Positions 8,295-17,450 of a stretch of DNA of 64,000 nucleotides are shown here, piece by piece. Source of the DNA: Kitasatospora sp. MMS16-BH015 (GTDB lineage: Bacteria; Actinomycetota; Actinomycetes; Streptomycetales; Streptomycetaceae); contig NZ_CP025394.1 of NCBI RefSeq assembly GCF_002943525.1, positions 8,447,001 through 8,511,000 of the forward strand, given 5' to 3'. The number at the start of each line of letters is the position of its first letter. Positions within the stretch are counted from its first letter, which is position 1. The position numbers were made by a program, and so were the translations under genes. The notes under the pieces are model-generated. The model did not search any database. It was not told where the DNA came from and worked only from the letters and a program-made list of their open reading frames with translations.

Positions 8295-9155
8295 GTGGAT
8301 ACGTCACGCAGGACTTTCCCGGCACCGCCGACGACTCGCGGCTCTACGTACACGGGGCCGCTGTGGTCGCATCTGTGCAGGTGGGAGGACCTGCTGGTTC
8401 CTGTCAGTAGGACGGCAGGTCGCCAGGGTCTGGCCCTCGGCGAGGGGTGGACGCGTCGATGGACAGTGACGTGGCGTCACCGAAGCGGCGAGGTGACTGG
8501 CGCGGTGGCCTCTCTGGGGCAGGCGCCCTGGGTGGGCTGCGTCCCGATGCGCGGCTTCGCTTGGCGGCGTGACCAGCGGCATCGGCCGGGGCTGGAGTAC
8601 CTGGTCAGCACGGGGCGGCTGCACGGCTTCGAGAGTCTGGAGGAGGACTGGCTGCTGCGGGCGCTCGATTTCTGCGGCGGCGTGCAGATTCTGCTCTCGC
8701 AGCCGTTCCGGATGCGCTTCGAGGCGAACAGGCGCTTGCGGCGGCACACTCCGGACTACCTCGTGGTCTCCGATGACGGGGTCTTCGTCGTCGACGTCCG
8801 TCCGGCAGGGCTGATCAAATCCGAGGATGAGGAGTCCTTCGCTGCGGCTCACGAGCTCTCGCTGGCCTCCGGCTGGCGCTACGTGGTCGCGGCCGGCTGG
8901 TCGCCGCACGTCCAGGCATCCCTGGACGCGATGTACGCGCGGCGACGCCCGATGAGCGACCCCTTGAATCTGCGCCCGGAGCTACTCGCGGCAGCCGAGC
9001 AGGGTGTGACCTTCCGCGAGGCCGCGATGGCCTGCCAGTTCTGGCCGGTCGCGCGGGCCCAGCTGCTGCACCTGTTGTGGCAACGGCGACTTGGCGTTGA
9101 TCTGTCCGAGCCCTTGACCGATGCGTCAAGGCTGATGCCGGCGGAGGTGTCATGA
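8295..9155 (+). CDS. tnsA: TnsA-like transposon endonuclease
   Basis: A 286-residue protein resembling the TnsA-like heteromeric transposase endonuclease of streptomycete Tn7-like elements; TnsA cuts the 5' ends of the transposon. The core is RHRPGLEYLVSTGRLHGFES, followed by SLEEDWLLRALDF and then HTPDYLVVSDDGVFVVDVRP, a restriction-endonuclease-like fold with acidic residues and a basic position. The C-terminal part (ARAQLLHLLWQRRLGVDLS) matches the TnsB/TnsC-contact region of homologues as I recall them. GTG 8295 is the likely start. The stop overlaps the tnsB start (ATGA), as expected for subunits made in a fixed ratio. Confidence 0.85.
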   Translation: MDTSRRTFPAPPTTRGSTYTGPLWSHLCRWEDLLVPVSRTAGRQGLALGEGWTRRWTVTWRHRSGEVTGAVASLGQAPWVGCVPMRGFAWRRDQRHRPGLEYLVSTGRLHGFESLEEDWLLRALDFCGGVQILLSQPFRMRFEANRRLRRHTPDYLVVSDDGVFVVDVRPAGLIKSEDEESFAAAHELSLASGWRYVVAAGWSPHVQASLDAMYARRRPMSDPLNLRPELLAAAEQGVTFREAAMACQFWPVARAQLLHLLWQRRLGVDLSEPLTDASRLMPAEVS

Positions 9156-11410
9156 GCGCGGGCGCCTTGGATCTGGCTCCGGGGGCAGCACTGGTCCTCG
9201 ACGCGAGCGAGTGGCTGGTCGAGCGGCAGGAACCCCATCTCGGCCGAGTTCACCTGATGAACCGGGCCGGTGTCCGGCAGTGCGTCAGCTTCAGATTCCT
9301 ACTGAACCATCCGCAGTGCCGCAGCTCGTCGCTCACCTCCTCGTCCGGCGCGAACCGGGGACGGCAGGAGATGACGTTGAAGGACCTGAAGCCGGAGAAG
9401 GTCCCGCTGGTGGAGTTGCGGTTCGAGCACCTGATGGAGGTCTTCTGCGACTTCCGCAGCGGAGACCCATTGCACCCGCGGCCAGGAGATCCTCGCCCGG
9501 AGTACCACCCCGACCGCACGACCGTGTCCGAGCGACGCCAGGCTAAAGTGGCCGAGCTGGACGCCATGGACCCGGCCGCCGCGAATCTGCTGGCGCTGGA
9601 CCGGGTCGGCGTCAGGACCCTGGAGCGCTGGGAGCGCAAACGGCGCCGCTTCGGGGTGATCGGCTGCGCGGACGACCGATGGCTGCGCGAGAGCGGCGGG
9701 CACCCCAGCATCTCAGAGGAGATCCGGGAAGCGATCCTGGCCGTTCGGGAGGAGACCCGGCTTCACCGTTCCAGGGTGGACGCCCGCACCCGGGAGACGA
9801 TGATCCACCGCTACGTCCGCGAGACGTTCCCCGGCCAGGAAATCAAGGTCCCCAGCTACGACACGCTCAGGCGGGTCTGGCACGAGTGGTTCGGTCCCGG
9901 CCGTGGTGGGCAGCGCTACGAACGCTCCGCGTCGCTGCCCGAGAAGGACGGGCACGGGCTGGTCACCAGGCCGGGCCAGGCGGTCGCGCTGGACACGACG
10001 ATCATGCCGGTGATGGTCCGCGAGGGGGTCTTCGGCGACCCGGTCCGCGTCCACCTGACGCTGGCGCTGGACGTCTACACCCACTCCATCTGCGCTTTCC
10101 GGCTCACGCTGGTGTCGGACACATCGGTCGACGTCGCGATGGTGCTGCGGGACGTAATGCTCCCGCTGCCCATGCGGGCCGACTGGGACGGCGAGATGGA
10201 GTGGCCCTACCCGGGGCTGCCGGCTGCAGTCGTGGCGGAGTTCGTCGGCCACCGGGTCGCGGCCCTGCCGTTCTTCGCGCCGGAGACGGTGACCACCGAC
10301 CACGGCAGCGTCTACCGCAACCACCACCTGGTCGAGGTCCAGGAGGTGATCGGCTGCCGGGTGCTTCCGGCACGGGTGCTGCGGCCCCAGGACAAGCAGG
10401 CGGTCGAACGGGTCTTCGGCAGCATCCGGTCGCTGCTGTTCGAGCACCTTCCTGGCTACACCGGCATCGACACCGCCGACCGCGGTGCGGAACCGGAGCG
10501 GGACGGCACCTTGACCATCGACGCGATGGAACACGTGATCGCGACCTGGGTCGTCAAGGTCTGGCAGAACCGCCGGCTGGGCGACTACGCGCCGGCGTGG
10601 GATCCCGGCGGGGACCACAGCCCCAACTCGCTGTTCGCGGCGTCGTTCGCGCAGACCGGCTTCGCGATGGAGATCCCCCAACCCGAGCTCTACTACCGGT
10701 TCCTGCCGGAGCACCAGGTCAAGCGCATCCACGGCCGCCGGGGCGTGAAGATCAAGGGCCTCTACTACTACGGCGATGCACTGGAGCCCCACTTACACGA
10801 GGCATCCTCGCGCGGCGGGCGGCGCAAGCAGATGTGGATCATCCGCCGAGAGCCCCGAGACCGGCGCGTCGTCTACTTCCAAGGTCCCGTTACCCACGAG
10901 TGGCACCCCCTGCGCTGGACCGGGCTGCCGCCGGAATCGCAGGTCCCCGCCTTCGGTGACCTGCGCGCCGAGGAACTCCTCACCCGAGTTCGCGAGGCCG
11001 GCCTGCGACCGCGGACCGATGCCGAACTCCTTCCGATCCTCCTGGACCTGCTCGGCGCCCGTGATCCGGTCAGCAACTGGCCCAGCCAGATGACCAAGTC
11101 CCAGCGCGTCGAACACGCCCGCGAGGCCACGCAGGCCCAGGCGGCCTCGACCGACCGGCCGGCGGCCTCCGCCGAACCCACCCCACCAACCCGTCAGCCC
11201 CAGCAGACCGCGGGGAACGTGCTGCAGTGGCCGCAGCGGGCTGGGCAGACCCGAGGCAGTCTCGACGCCGAGCGGCGCCGCCGGAGAGAAGCCACCGTCC
11301 CGGTCACCCCGAAGCCACCGCCCCGGCTGGGGTCGAGCTTCCGCGAGCGCAACGTGTTCCTCCTGCCCGAGGACGACGAAGAGGAGCACGGTGGACAACC
11401 GGCCGGCTGA
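9152..11410 (+). CDS. tnsB: TnsB-like DDE transposase (Mu/rve type)
   Basis: A 752-residue transposase that would cut and join the 3' ends. The N-terminal part carries helix-turn-helix DNA-binding domains (RVGVRTLERWERKRRRFGV). The rve/Mu core has Asp281 (ALDTTIMPV), Asp383 (TTDHGS) and Glu419 (QAVERVFGS), so the catalytic triad is intact. The C-terminal beta-barrel and a Pro/Arg-rich tail follow. Codon 548 is TTA (10793-10795), the rare Leu codon read by the bldA tRNA in Streptomyces. It overlaps tnsA by 4 bases and the tnsC remnant by 20. Confidence 0.9.
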   Translation: MSAGALDLAPGAALVLDASEWLVERQEPHLGRVHLMNRAGVRQCVSFRFLLNHPQCRSSSLTSSSGANRGRQEMTLKDLKPEKVPLVELRFEHLMEVFCDFRSGDPLHPRPGDPRPEYHPDRTTVSERRQAKVAELDAMDPAAANLLALDRVGVRTLERWERKRRRFGVIGCADDRWLRESGGHPSISEEIREAILAVREETRLHRSRVDARTRETMIHRYVRETFPGQEIKVPSYDTLRRVWHEWFGPGRGGQRYERSASLPEKDGHGLVTRPGQAVALDTTIMPVMVREGVFGDPVRVHLTLALDVYTHSICAFRLTLVSDTSVDVAMVLRDVMLPLPMRADWDGEMEWPYPGLPAAVVAEFVGHRVAALPFFAPETVTTDHGSVYRNHHLVEVQEVIGCRVLPARVLRPQDKQAVERVFGSIRSLLFEHLPGYTGIDTADRGAEPERDGTLTIDAMEHVIATWVVKVWQNRRLGDYAPAWDPGGDHSPNSLFAASFAQTGFAMEIPQPELYYRFLPEHQVKRIHGRRGVKIKGLYYYGDALEPHLHEASSRGGRRKQMWIIRREPRDRRVVYFQGPVTHEWHPLRWTGLPPESQVPAFGDLRAEELLTRVREAGLRPRTDAELLPILLDLLGARDPVSNWPSQMTKSQRVEHAREATQAQAASTDRPAASAEPTPPTRQPQQTAGNVLQWPQRAGQTRGSLDAERRRRREATVPVTPKPPPRLGSSFRERNVFLLPEDDEEEHGGQPAG

Positions 11411-11530
11411 GAGCGACAGCCCGATCGTCCCGTTCCTGCGCGTCGGACCGCCGCCCGACCGCACCAGGTGGGAGGGCTGGCAGCAGTGGCGCGAAATCCG
11501 CGACACGTTCATCCCGGCACCGCGGCTCTC
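11391..11530 (+). pseudogene. tnsC: Truncated tnsC (AAA+ transposition regulator), N-terminal stub
   Basis: A GTG start at 11391 overlapping the tnsB end opens MDNRPAESDSPIVPFLRV and RTRWEGWQQWREIRDTFI, like the N-terminus of streptomycete TnsC ATPases. After about 45-50 residues the reading stops resembling TnsC, and a different gene on the opposite strand begins. No Walker A or B motif follows, so the ATPase is lost. Confidence 0.7.
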
Positions 11531-12690
11531 GCTGAAGACCTGGGCCAGGCTGATGGCCCCGCCGACGAATCGGTCGTCTTCTTGCCAGCCGGGTTCGGTG
11601 GCGGTGTGGCTGGTCAGCGCCTGCACGAGCTCGTCGTCCATCATGGCCTGGACGGCCTCCAGGGTGATCGGCGACTGGAGCTGGAACTGCGTGATGGCGG
11701 CGAAACCGGAGCGGGGCGGGGCGGCGTTCACGGTGTCGTTGCCGCCGAGGTCCGCGTCGAGCTGGCTCCGGCGGTGCCGGGCCTGCTCGGTGAGTCGCGC
11801 GTCCGGGATGGCGGCCAGGAGGTGGCGTGCGGTGGTGCCTTGGGGGATCGTTCCGTTGTCCTCTAGGGGGCTTGTCGCGGAGGCGGCCCGCTGCTGGGCG
11901 GTGCTCGTCTGCTGGGGGGGCACGCTGCTGGCAGACGTGGGCGAGCGTCTCGGCCGAGAACGCGGTCTGGTTGAGCAGCCAGTCTTGGACGAGTGCGAAG
12001 CGGCTCTCGTTCAGCCAGGCGAGTGCGTCGTCGACCATGTCGGGGTGGCCGGAGGCGAATCCGGCGGCTGCGAGGGTCTGTTCGGTGGCGAGGGCGGAGT
12101 GGGCCATCTCCCGGACGGCGGTGTGGGCATCCGCGTCCCCTGCAGCCGCGGCGATGCGCAGGGCCTGGGTCAGGTGTCCGAGGACGGCACCGTTGTCGCT
12201 TCCGACCGTGGGCGGTTGGTGGGGGCGGTGCGGGAACGTGGCGTCCGTCTCCCCGTTGGCTGCGAGCGTGCCGGTGCGGGTGGCGGTGCTGGCGGCACGG
12301 GCGACCGGCAGGACGTGATGGACGAACGCGGCTGGGTCCTGCTCGGCGATCTTGCCGATGACGTTCCAGGCCGTGTGGCTGCCGGTCCCGAGTAGCTGCA
12401 CGGGACGTGGTCCCGGCGCCGGCGGCGAACCCGCTCCGGTGTCCGGCTTGTCCTCGGTGGTCGTGGCGGCAGGGCCCTGTCCGGCCGTGTGCAGGTCGAG
12501 GCGCCGCCGCATGTAGGCGCCGACGATCCGGGCTCCCGCAGCGGCCGCCCCGTCCGTGGTGCCGTACAGGAGGGTGAAGACGTCGTGTGATGCGCGGAGC
12601 CCACGCAGGGTCGCCGGCATGGGGGCGCAGCAGTGCGGCCACCTGGTCCGGGTGGTGGCTGACCAGGATCCTGCAGCCAGCGGGAGCTCG
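11515..12690 (-). pseudogene. Decayed gene for a large helical protein, frameshifted and cut at the 3' end
   Basis: Coding-like leftward sequence is spread over at least three frames. The best stretch (about 11923-12600) reads WNVIGKIAEQDPAAFVHHVL to DALAWLNESRFALVQDWLLN. At a G7 run (11914-11920) it must shift frame to continue as GTIPQGTTARHLLAAIPDAR and TPITLEAVQAMMDDELVQAL-like sequence, ending in the tnsC junction near 11515. Another shift is needed near 12600. I do not recognise the family; composition is alpha-helical, like the C-terminal repeats of large NTPase-type proteins. Confidence 0.6.
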
Positions 12691-12941
12691 ACGAGCAGTA
12701 CCGCCGGGCACTGGAGGTGAACCCTGGTCAGACGAACGCGATGCGCTCGGCCGGATCCGCCCGCGGCGGCCGTGGGGCCTCCCGCAAGGGCACCGGGCTC
12801 TACGGCTAGAAGGACAACCCTCTGAGTTCGCCGTGCTCGTCGGCGAGTACGCGGGGGTGACGATGTGGTGCCGACGCTGGCCTGCGTCGCCCGGCCTGGC
12901 AGCGTCGTCATCCCCGGCTCGGTGTCGTTCAGTACAGGGGT

Positions 12942-13286
12942 TCAGGAGGTAACCCTGAGCGTCAGCTTCTGGAGTCGACGGCCCGAGGTCGCGATGTCGG
13001 ACGTCGGACCGACGGGCGTTCTGCAGGGCTGTCTCGGCCAGGGCCGTCCGCCGAACAGCCGCATCTCCTCGCTGGCGAGCCGCTCGCTGGCGCCGTCCGG
13101 GTCACCCCGGAGAAGTTGGTCCTTCTCGACCCCCGAGGTGAGCAGTACGCGCAGGCCGCTCTCGCCGTGCCGCGCTGTCCAGGAATTCACCAGCTCCGTC
13201 TGGTGCTTCGTGACGGTTGCCTGGGTCTCGGCCTGGAGGCGGGACCGCAGCAGCGCGAGGGCGGCCAGGACCGTGTCCGTGTCCAA
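12942..13286 (-). CDS. Hypothetical protein (doubtful)
   Basis: A 114-residue frame from a TTG start. The first 70 residues (ALALLRSRLQAETQATVTKH, then SWTARHGESGLRVLLTSGVE) look like a helical protein; the rest is basic and less convincing. It may be a remnant of the decayed gene next to it. A pair of overlapping palindromes lies about 70 bases upstream of its start. Confidence 0.3.
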   Translation of the reverse strand: MDTDTVLAALALLRSRLQAETQATVTKHQTELVNSWTARHGESGLRVLLTSGVEKDQLLRGDPDGASERLASEEMRLFGGRPWPRQPCRTPVGPTSDIATSGRRLQKLTLRVTS

Positions 13287-13352
13287 TTGCTCGGACCGCG
13301 CTTGGCCAGCAATTGGCAGATCCGCCGACCGGCAGCCGAACAGGAATCTGGC

Positions 13353-13389
13353 AGCGCTTCAATTGAAGCGCTTCAAGCGCTTGAAGCGC
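13353..13389. promoter_or_regulatory. Two overlapping perfect palindromes (possible operator)
   Basis: 13353-13372 reads AGCGCTTCAATTGAAGCGCT, a perfect 20-bp palindrome. It overlaps a perfect 22-bp palindrome at 13368-13389 with the same GCGCTTCAA arms around AGCGCT. They form three alternating copies of one half-site between two divergent small frames, as expected for cooperative regulator binding. No T tract follows, so a terminator is less likely. Confidence 0.6.
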
Positions 13390-13440
13390 GGGGCAGTCAC
13401 GCCATCATCCTGGCCCGCTGCTGGGGCTGGTGTCGGCCGG

Positions 13441-13650
13441 ATGCCGGGGGCGGGGGACGCTTGCCACCCCTCGGCCCCCGTAGCGGACATCAGCAGTCTG
13501 GCCAGCGACAGCCTGCCCGACGTCCGCTCCCAGCGGCTCGTCCGCTCCCTCAACGACATCGCCGACGCCCTGCGAGCCCACCGGACCGTGCCCTGCGTCG
13601 CCGAGTACCTGGACACCCACCACGCCGCCCACCTCCCACCCACAGCCTGA
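13441..13650 (+). CDS. Small hypothetical protein upstream of the GNAT gene
   Basis: A 69-residue frame whose second half (RLVRSLNDIADALRAHRTVP, then VAEYLDTHHA) is helical and coding-like in composition. It ends 8 bases before the GNAT start, with AGGACC between, so the two look co-transcribed. The start codon is uncertain; the gene may be a 5'-truncated remnant. Confidence 0.45.
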   Translation: MPGAGDACHPSAPVADISSLASDSLPDVRSQRLVRSLNDIADALRAHRTVPCVAEYLDTHHAAHLPPTA

Positions 13651-13658
13651 AGGACCAC

Positions 13659-14204
13659 ATGAGCCCCGCACTCGCCCTGCAGCGCTACGGCGCTGGCGAC
13701 ACCACCGACCTGCTCGACACCCTCGCCGACGTCTGGGCCGAAGCCCACACCGGCCACCACGACGTCGCCGCCGCCGGGTTCACCCCCGACACCCTGCGTC
13801 GCCAGATCACCGGCCACGCCCACCACGACGGCTTCGTCCTCGTCGCCGCCTACGCCGAAGGCCAGCTCGTCGGCTTCGGCTACGGCTTCCGCTGCTCCCC
13901 CTCTTACTGGTACGGCGAGCAGCTCCGGCCGGCCATCACCCCCGACGCCCGCGACACCGACAGCCTCGCCGGGATCTGCGAACTCGCCGTCCGCACCGGC
14001 TGGCAGGGCCGCGGCGTCGGCACCGGCATTCACACCGCGCTGCTGGAGGCACTGCGCACCGAATGGGTGTCGCTCCTCGCAATGCCCGACAACGGGCCCG
14101 CCCGGCAGCTCTACGATCGCCTGGGATACCGGTACGCCGGCCCCTACAGCGCCGGCCCCGACGGACCGGTGCTCGACCTCCTCCTGCTCCGCACGCCCCT
14201 CTGA
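13659..14204 (+). CDS. GNAT-family N-acetyltransferase
   Basis: A 181-residue GCN5-related acetyltransferase. The acetyl-CoA site is in LAVRTGWQGRGVGTGIHTAL (R/Q-x-x-G-x-G/A), followed by the motif-B region ARQLYDRLGYRYAGPY. The acceptor substrate is unknown. AGGA lies 5 bases before the ATG. It heads a short rightward run with the DUF402 gene. Confidence 0.85.
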   Translation: MSPALALQRYGAGDTTDLLDTLADVWAEAHTGHHDVAAAGFTPDTLRRQITGHAHHDGFVLVAAYAEGQLVGFGYGFRCSPSYWYGEQLRPAITPDARDTDSLAGICELAVRTGWQGRGVGTGIHTALLEALRTEWVSLLAMPDNGPARQLYDRLGYRYAGPYSAGPDGPVLDLLLLRTPL

Positions 14205-14262
14205 CCGGCGCAGCGCACCGGGCTCCGGCCAAGGCAGCGCCGGACCGACACCCCGGAGAGCC

Positions 14263-14940
14263 ATGACCACCGCCACCGCCCGGTTCACGCCCGGCAGCAC
14301 CGCCGTCCGCCGCGACGTCCACCACGGGCGCGTCTGGTCCGCCCAGCCCTACCGCACCCTCACCGACGACGGCGATGTCCTCGAACTCCTCTACTGGCCC
14401 GGCCTCACCAGCCTCGGACCGACCACGTGGTCGGACGCGATGCGCACCGGCGACCACGCCCTGCGCCAGTCCGGCCTTCAGGACCTCGCGGCTGGCAACT
14501 GGCAACTCGGCCCCTGGACATGGGAGAAGACCGCCCTTCGCTCCCGCCTCGAATCCGGCGCCTACTTCAGCATCCACACCTTCCAGGACGCCGCCACCGG
14601 CGAGCCGCTGCGTTGGTACGTCAACTTCGAGCTCCCCTACACCCGTACCCCGATCGGGCTGGACACCTTCGACCTCTTCGTCGACCTGGTCGTCGAACCC
14701 GACCTCAGCGCCCACCACTGGAAGGACGTCGACGAGTACGAGCAGGCACGGCACCTCGGCCTGATCGACGACGACCTGCACGTCCAGGTCGAGGCCGCCC
14801 GCGAGCAGGCCCTCGGGCTACTCCAGGACCGCCGTGGACCCTTCGCTGAAGCCTGGCCGACCTGGGCACCGGACCCCGGCTGGCCGCACCCGCAACTGCC
14901 CTGCGACGCGGGCGACTACGAAACCGGCCGAGCGCGGTGA
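14263..14940 (+). CDS. DUF402-domain protein (FomD-like nucleotide phosphohydrolase fold)
   Basis: A 225-residue protein with GGAGAG before its ATG. The core matches DUF402: LRWYVNFELPYTRTPIGLDT, then FDLFVDLVVEPD and the acidic HHWKDVDEYEQARHLGLID. DUF402 proteins such as FomD hydrolyse nucleoside diphosphates or CMP-linked intermediates with divalent metals bound by such acidic residues. The role here is unknown; it follows a GNAT gene. Confidence 0.8.
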   Translation: MTTATARFTPGSTAVRRDVHHGRVWSAQPYRTLTDDGDVLELLYWPGLTSLGPTTWSDAMRTGDHALRQSGLQDLAAGNWQLGPWTWEKTALRSRLESGAYFSIHTFQDAATGEPLRWYVNFELPYTRTPIGLDTFDLFVDLVVEPDLSAHHWKDVDEYEQARHLGLIDDDLHVQVEAAREQALGLLQDRRGPFAEAWPTWAPDPGWPHPQLPCDAGDYETGRAR

Positions 14941-15120
14941 GCACCGCCGTCGAGCCGCTCGACCCCCAGCACCTGGAGCTGGTCGAAACGGCAGCCCTGC
15001 CCTCTCGGCCGAGCCGCGGGCACATGGACCGGATCTGGGCTACCCGGCCCTGCTCAACGGGCCGGTGATCGCCCGTCTCTCGCTGCCGGTCTGCGCCTCC
15101 GGGCAGCCGGTCCTGACCTG
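14937..15120 (+). pseudogene. Small decayed frame after the DUF402 gene
   Basis: GTGA overlaps the DUF402 stop and opens VSTAVEPLDPQHLELVETAA, which then ends after 44 codons. Another frame continues as DLGYPALLNGPVIARLSLPV to a TGA at 15121. The overlap and the frame change suggest a frameshifted third gene of the run. Family not recognised. Confidence 0.4.
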
Positions 15121-15254
15121 AGCGCCAGTCACCTACTGGTACCGAATGCTGCGCCTGATCCCTAGCGCGGAGGCCGTCGGCGGTCTTCGTGACCGTCCTG
15201 AAGGTGCCGACCACCACCGGGTCAGGTCACTGGCGCTTGCGCCGCACACACCGC

Positions 15255-15435
15255 GCGGCGAGTTCTACCCCAGCGTGCACCGCGAGCGCCAGGCTGGCGG
15301 TGGCTACGTTCGGATTCTCGGGTCGCTCTCCTCGAACAAGCTCGACCTGGTCGAGCACAACTGGCGGCTCTACCGGAACCACGAGAACCTGTCGCTGGCC
15401 CGGTCGCCCGTTCCCTGGCCGGCGCCGCGTGGCAC
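15255..15435 (+). pseudogene. Unidentified coding remnant
   Basis: A stretch with coding-like third-position GC reads GEFYPSVHRERQAGGGYVRI and NKLDLVEHNWRLYRNHENLS. It has no credible start or ending. The surrounding 15121-15567 shows no other gene I can support. Confidence 0.3.
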
Positions 15436-15567
15436 TCGGTCCGCAAGTCCCGCATCTAGGCCTCACCCCCCCGCCGAACAGGTACACCCGCCCTCCCCTG
15501 CCCCCGACCCGGTAGCGGGAAGCCCGTACGAGCGGGAGGCTATCGTCGAACCGGGCGGCGTCACCGG

Positions 15568-16260
15568 TCAGTTGCACCACCACTGCGACTCTGCCTGGGG
15601 TGAGGGCAGCCGTCGTGGCTGCTGCGGGCACACGCACGGATGGTGCTGCAACCCGGCCACGCCGCCCGTTGGTAATGCCCCTCTGTACTGCCAGTCGGTC
15701 GGTGCGAGCTTCACGGCGGCGTCCGCGATGCGGCAGGCCGCGACCGTCACCAGGGCCGCGCGGCACCGGTCGATCTTGCCCTGCACGGCAGAAACGCCTC
15801 CGGCCCGGTACTCCAGGGCGCGCAGCAGGCAGTCGAGCTTGTCGGCGTCCCGGGCGCAGCGTGCTTCGGGTGTGGTGCCGTCCTCGAATTCGGCGACGGC
15901 TTCGGTGAAGACGTCGCGGACGGCGGGGTGGGTTCCGGTGACCTGGTCGGCCAGGACTTTGCGGGGGTCGGCGGTGGTGGCGTAGCGCTTGGTGAGGGGG
16001 GTGAGGTCGCCGGTGCGGGTTTCGGGGAGGTCGTGGAGGGTGCACAGCAGGGTGGTGCGGGCCGGGTCGGCGCCTTCGAGGGTGGCGAGGGTGGCGCCGA
16101 TGACCGAGGTGCGGTGGCTGTGCTCGGCCACCGTCTCGGTGATGGCCAGGGGGATGCCGTCCTGGCGCCATCCGGTGCGGGGCAGTCCTCGTAGGGAGCC
16201 TGCTTCGAACAGGAGGTGGGCGATGCCGGCAGCGTCCGCGTCGTCGAGCTGGTGCTCCAC
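15568..16260 (-). CDS. HD-domain phosphohydrolase (YfbR/HDDC2-like)
   Basis: A 230-residue protein started at the GTG 16260 because a perfect AGGAGG lies 5 bases upstream. Metal-binding HD residues are in order: TVAEHSHRTS, TLHDLPETRTGD and RDADKLDCLLRALEY. This family hydrolyses 5'-deoxynucleotides, so nucleotide turnover is the likely role. The last 25 residues (QHHPCVCPQQPRRLPSP) do not look like the family and may come from an altered 3' end. It follows, on the same strand, a truncated regulator remnant. Confidence 0.8.
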   Translation of the reverse strand: MEHQLDDADAAGIAHLLFEAGSLRGLPRTGWRQDGIPLAITETVAEHSHRTSVIGATLATLEGADPARTTLLCTLHDLPETRTGDLTPLTKRYATTADPRKVLADQVTGTHPAVRDVFTEAVAEFEDGTTPEARCARDADKLDCLLRALEYRAGGVSAVQGKIDRCRAALVTVAACRIADAAVKLAPTDWQYRGALPTGGVAGLQHHPCVCPQQPRRLPSPQAESQWWCN

Positions 16261-16280
16261 CTGGTCCTCCTGGTCGGTGG

Positions 16281-16640
16281 TCAGTTCCCGGTGCGACCGT
16301 AGCGCAGGCGCTCCAGGTCGCGGCGTGAGGTTGCGGAGATCAGCGACCCGTCGTGGAGTTCGGCGGCAAGCTCGTAGAACGTCAGCGCGGTGTCCGGTGC
16401 TGCGTGCGGAAGCCATGGGTGCAGGAGCAGCAGGGTGCTGACGGAGTGGATGTAGAGGTCCAGGGTGCCGGGGGCGAGGTGTATGGAGCCGACGAGGGAC
16501 CGGAAGAGCCGGATCGGATCCCAGGAGCCGGGGTTGGGGTGGTTCATGAAGCTGTCGTCGGTCTGGTCGGCGGGCATCGCGCCGAGCCACAGCGCCCAGT
16601 AGGCGAGGTTGTAGCCGCACTTTAGAGCTGACCGTTGACC
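16281..16640 (-). pseudogene. C-terminal remnant of a streptomycete regulator
   Basis: The frame reads NLAYWALWLGAMPADQTDDS, PGSWDPIRLFRSLVGSIHLA and ISATSRRDLERLRYG. This resembles the C-terminus of a family of large streptomycete HTH regulators as I recall it. Upstream of about 16640 the sequence no longer looks like that protein and no start is present. Confidence 0.5.
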
Positions 16641-16810
16641 GAACCTCTCTGCCAGCCCCCACCACGGGTGCCCTTTCAGCACATCTCGGGAGTGGCTTTG
16701 TTCATGAGTTGCGGGTTCTGGCACAGATCTTGGGGAGTGGTCGCGGAGAGTGACGTGCGAGCGTGGAGCCCGCTGCCCTGGCCCGAACACTCGCCTCGTA
16801 CTCTGCAGGC

Positions 16811-17359
16811 ATGACCGATGATCCATTCCAGTGCCGCTGCGTCCTGTGCCACGACTACGGTGACCGAGATGAAGCCGACCAGGTTGAGCGGACGATCATC
16901 GGCAATGTGCAGGAGCACGGCTGGCACGTCGCCATGGTGCCAGAGGATGAGATCGGCCCAGGATTCGCCTACACGATCGGCCTGGCCCACACGCACGGCA
17001 CGCCTGAGCTCGCGATGTTCGGGCTCGATGTGCACCTCATGCACCGTATGCTCAACACGCTCGGCGAGAAGGCCGCGTCGAGCACGGCCCTGGCTGACGG
17101 CCAGGAGCATCACGGCATCGCCCGTGGTCTGCCCGTGAGGCTCAGGCGGGCGGATCTTCGCTGGTACAGGACCTTCTTCGGACGGGCCATCGGGTTCTAC
17201 CGGCGTCCGCCCTTCCCGGTCCTACAGGTGGCCTGGCCCGACGCGAACGGGCGCTTCCACTGGGAGGAAGGCGTCGAGCCGGGGCATCGGGACTCGCAAC
17301 CCCAGCTGTGGCTGTCGCCGGGCGAGCATCCAGCCGGAGTCTGGACGGCCGAGCTCTGA
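16811..17359 (+). CDS. DUF4262-domain protein
   Basis: A 182-residue protein of the DUF4262 family. Characteristic parts are HGWHVAMVPEDEIGPGFAYT, IGLAHTHGTPELAMFGLD and FPVLQVAWPDANGRFHWEEG. An N-terminal CRCVLCHDYG has three cysteines that could bind metal. The function of the family is unknown; members are often found near toxin/immunity loci and mobile elements. It stands alone on this strand. Confidence 0.8.
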   Translation: MTDDPFQCRCVLCHDYGDRDEADQVERTIIGNVQEHGWHVAMVPEDEIGPGFAYTIGLAHTHGTPELAMFGLDVHLMHRMLNTLGEKAASSTALADGQEHHGIARGLPVRLRRADLRWYRTFFGRAIGFYRRPPFPVLQVAWPDANGRFHWEEGVEPGHRDSQPQLWLSPGEHPAGVWTAEL

Positions 17360-17377
17360 CCTCGGCCGCGGGAATCT

Positions 17378-17450
17378 ACTGGAGCAGGATCATCTTGCGA
17401 AGCAGCTTGAAGCCGGCTCGCTCGTAGAGCTGCCTCTTGATCTTTTTTAA
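17378..17450 (-). pseudogene. C-terminal tail of an ISL3-type transposase
   Basis: Leftward reading gives KIKRQLYERAGFKLLRKMIL and then a TAG stop at 17378. It resembles the end of ISL3-family transposases. It is cut at its N-terminal side exactly where an opposite-strand tail begins. Confidence 0.5.

Noticed and set aside
12865..13440. 5' part of an open frame leading to the small protein at 13441
   Set aside because: Its composition is not coding-like and it crosses the palindromes; only the part after 13441 is kept, with low confidence.
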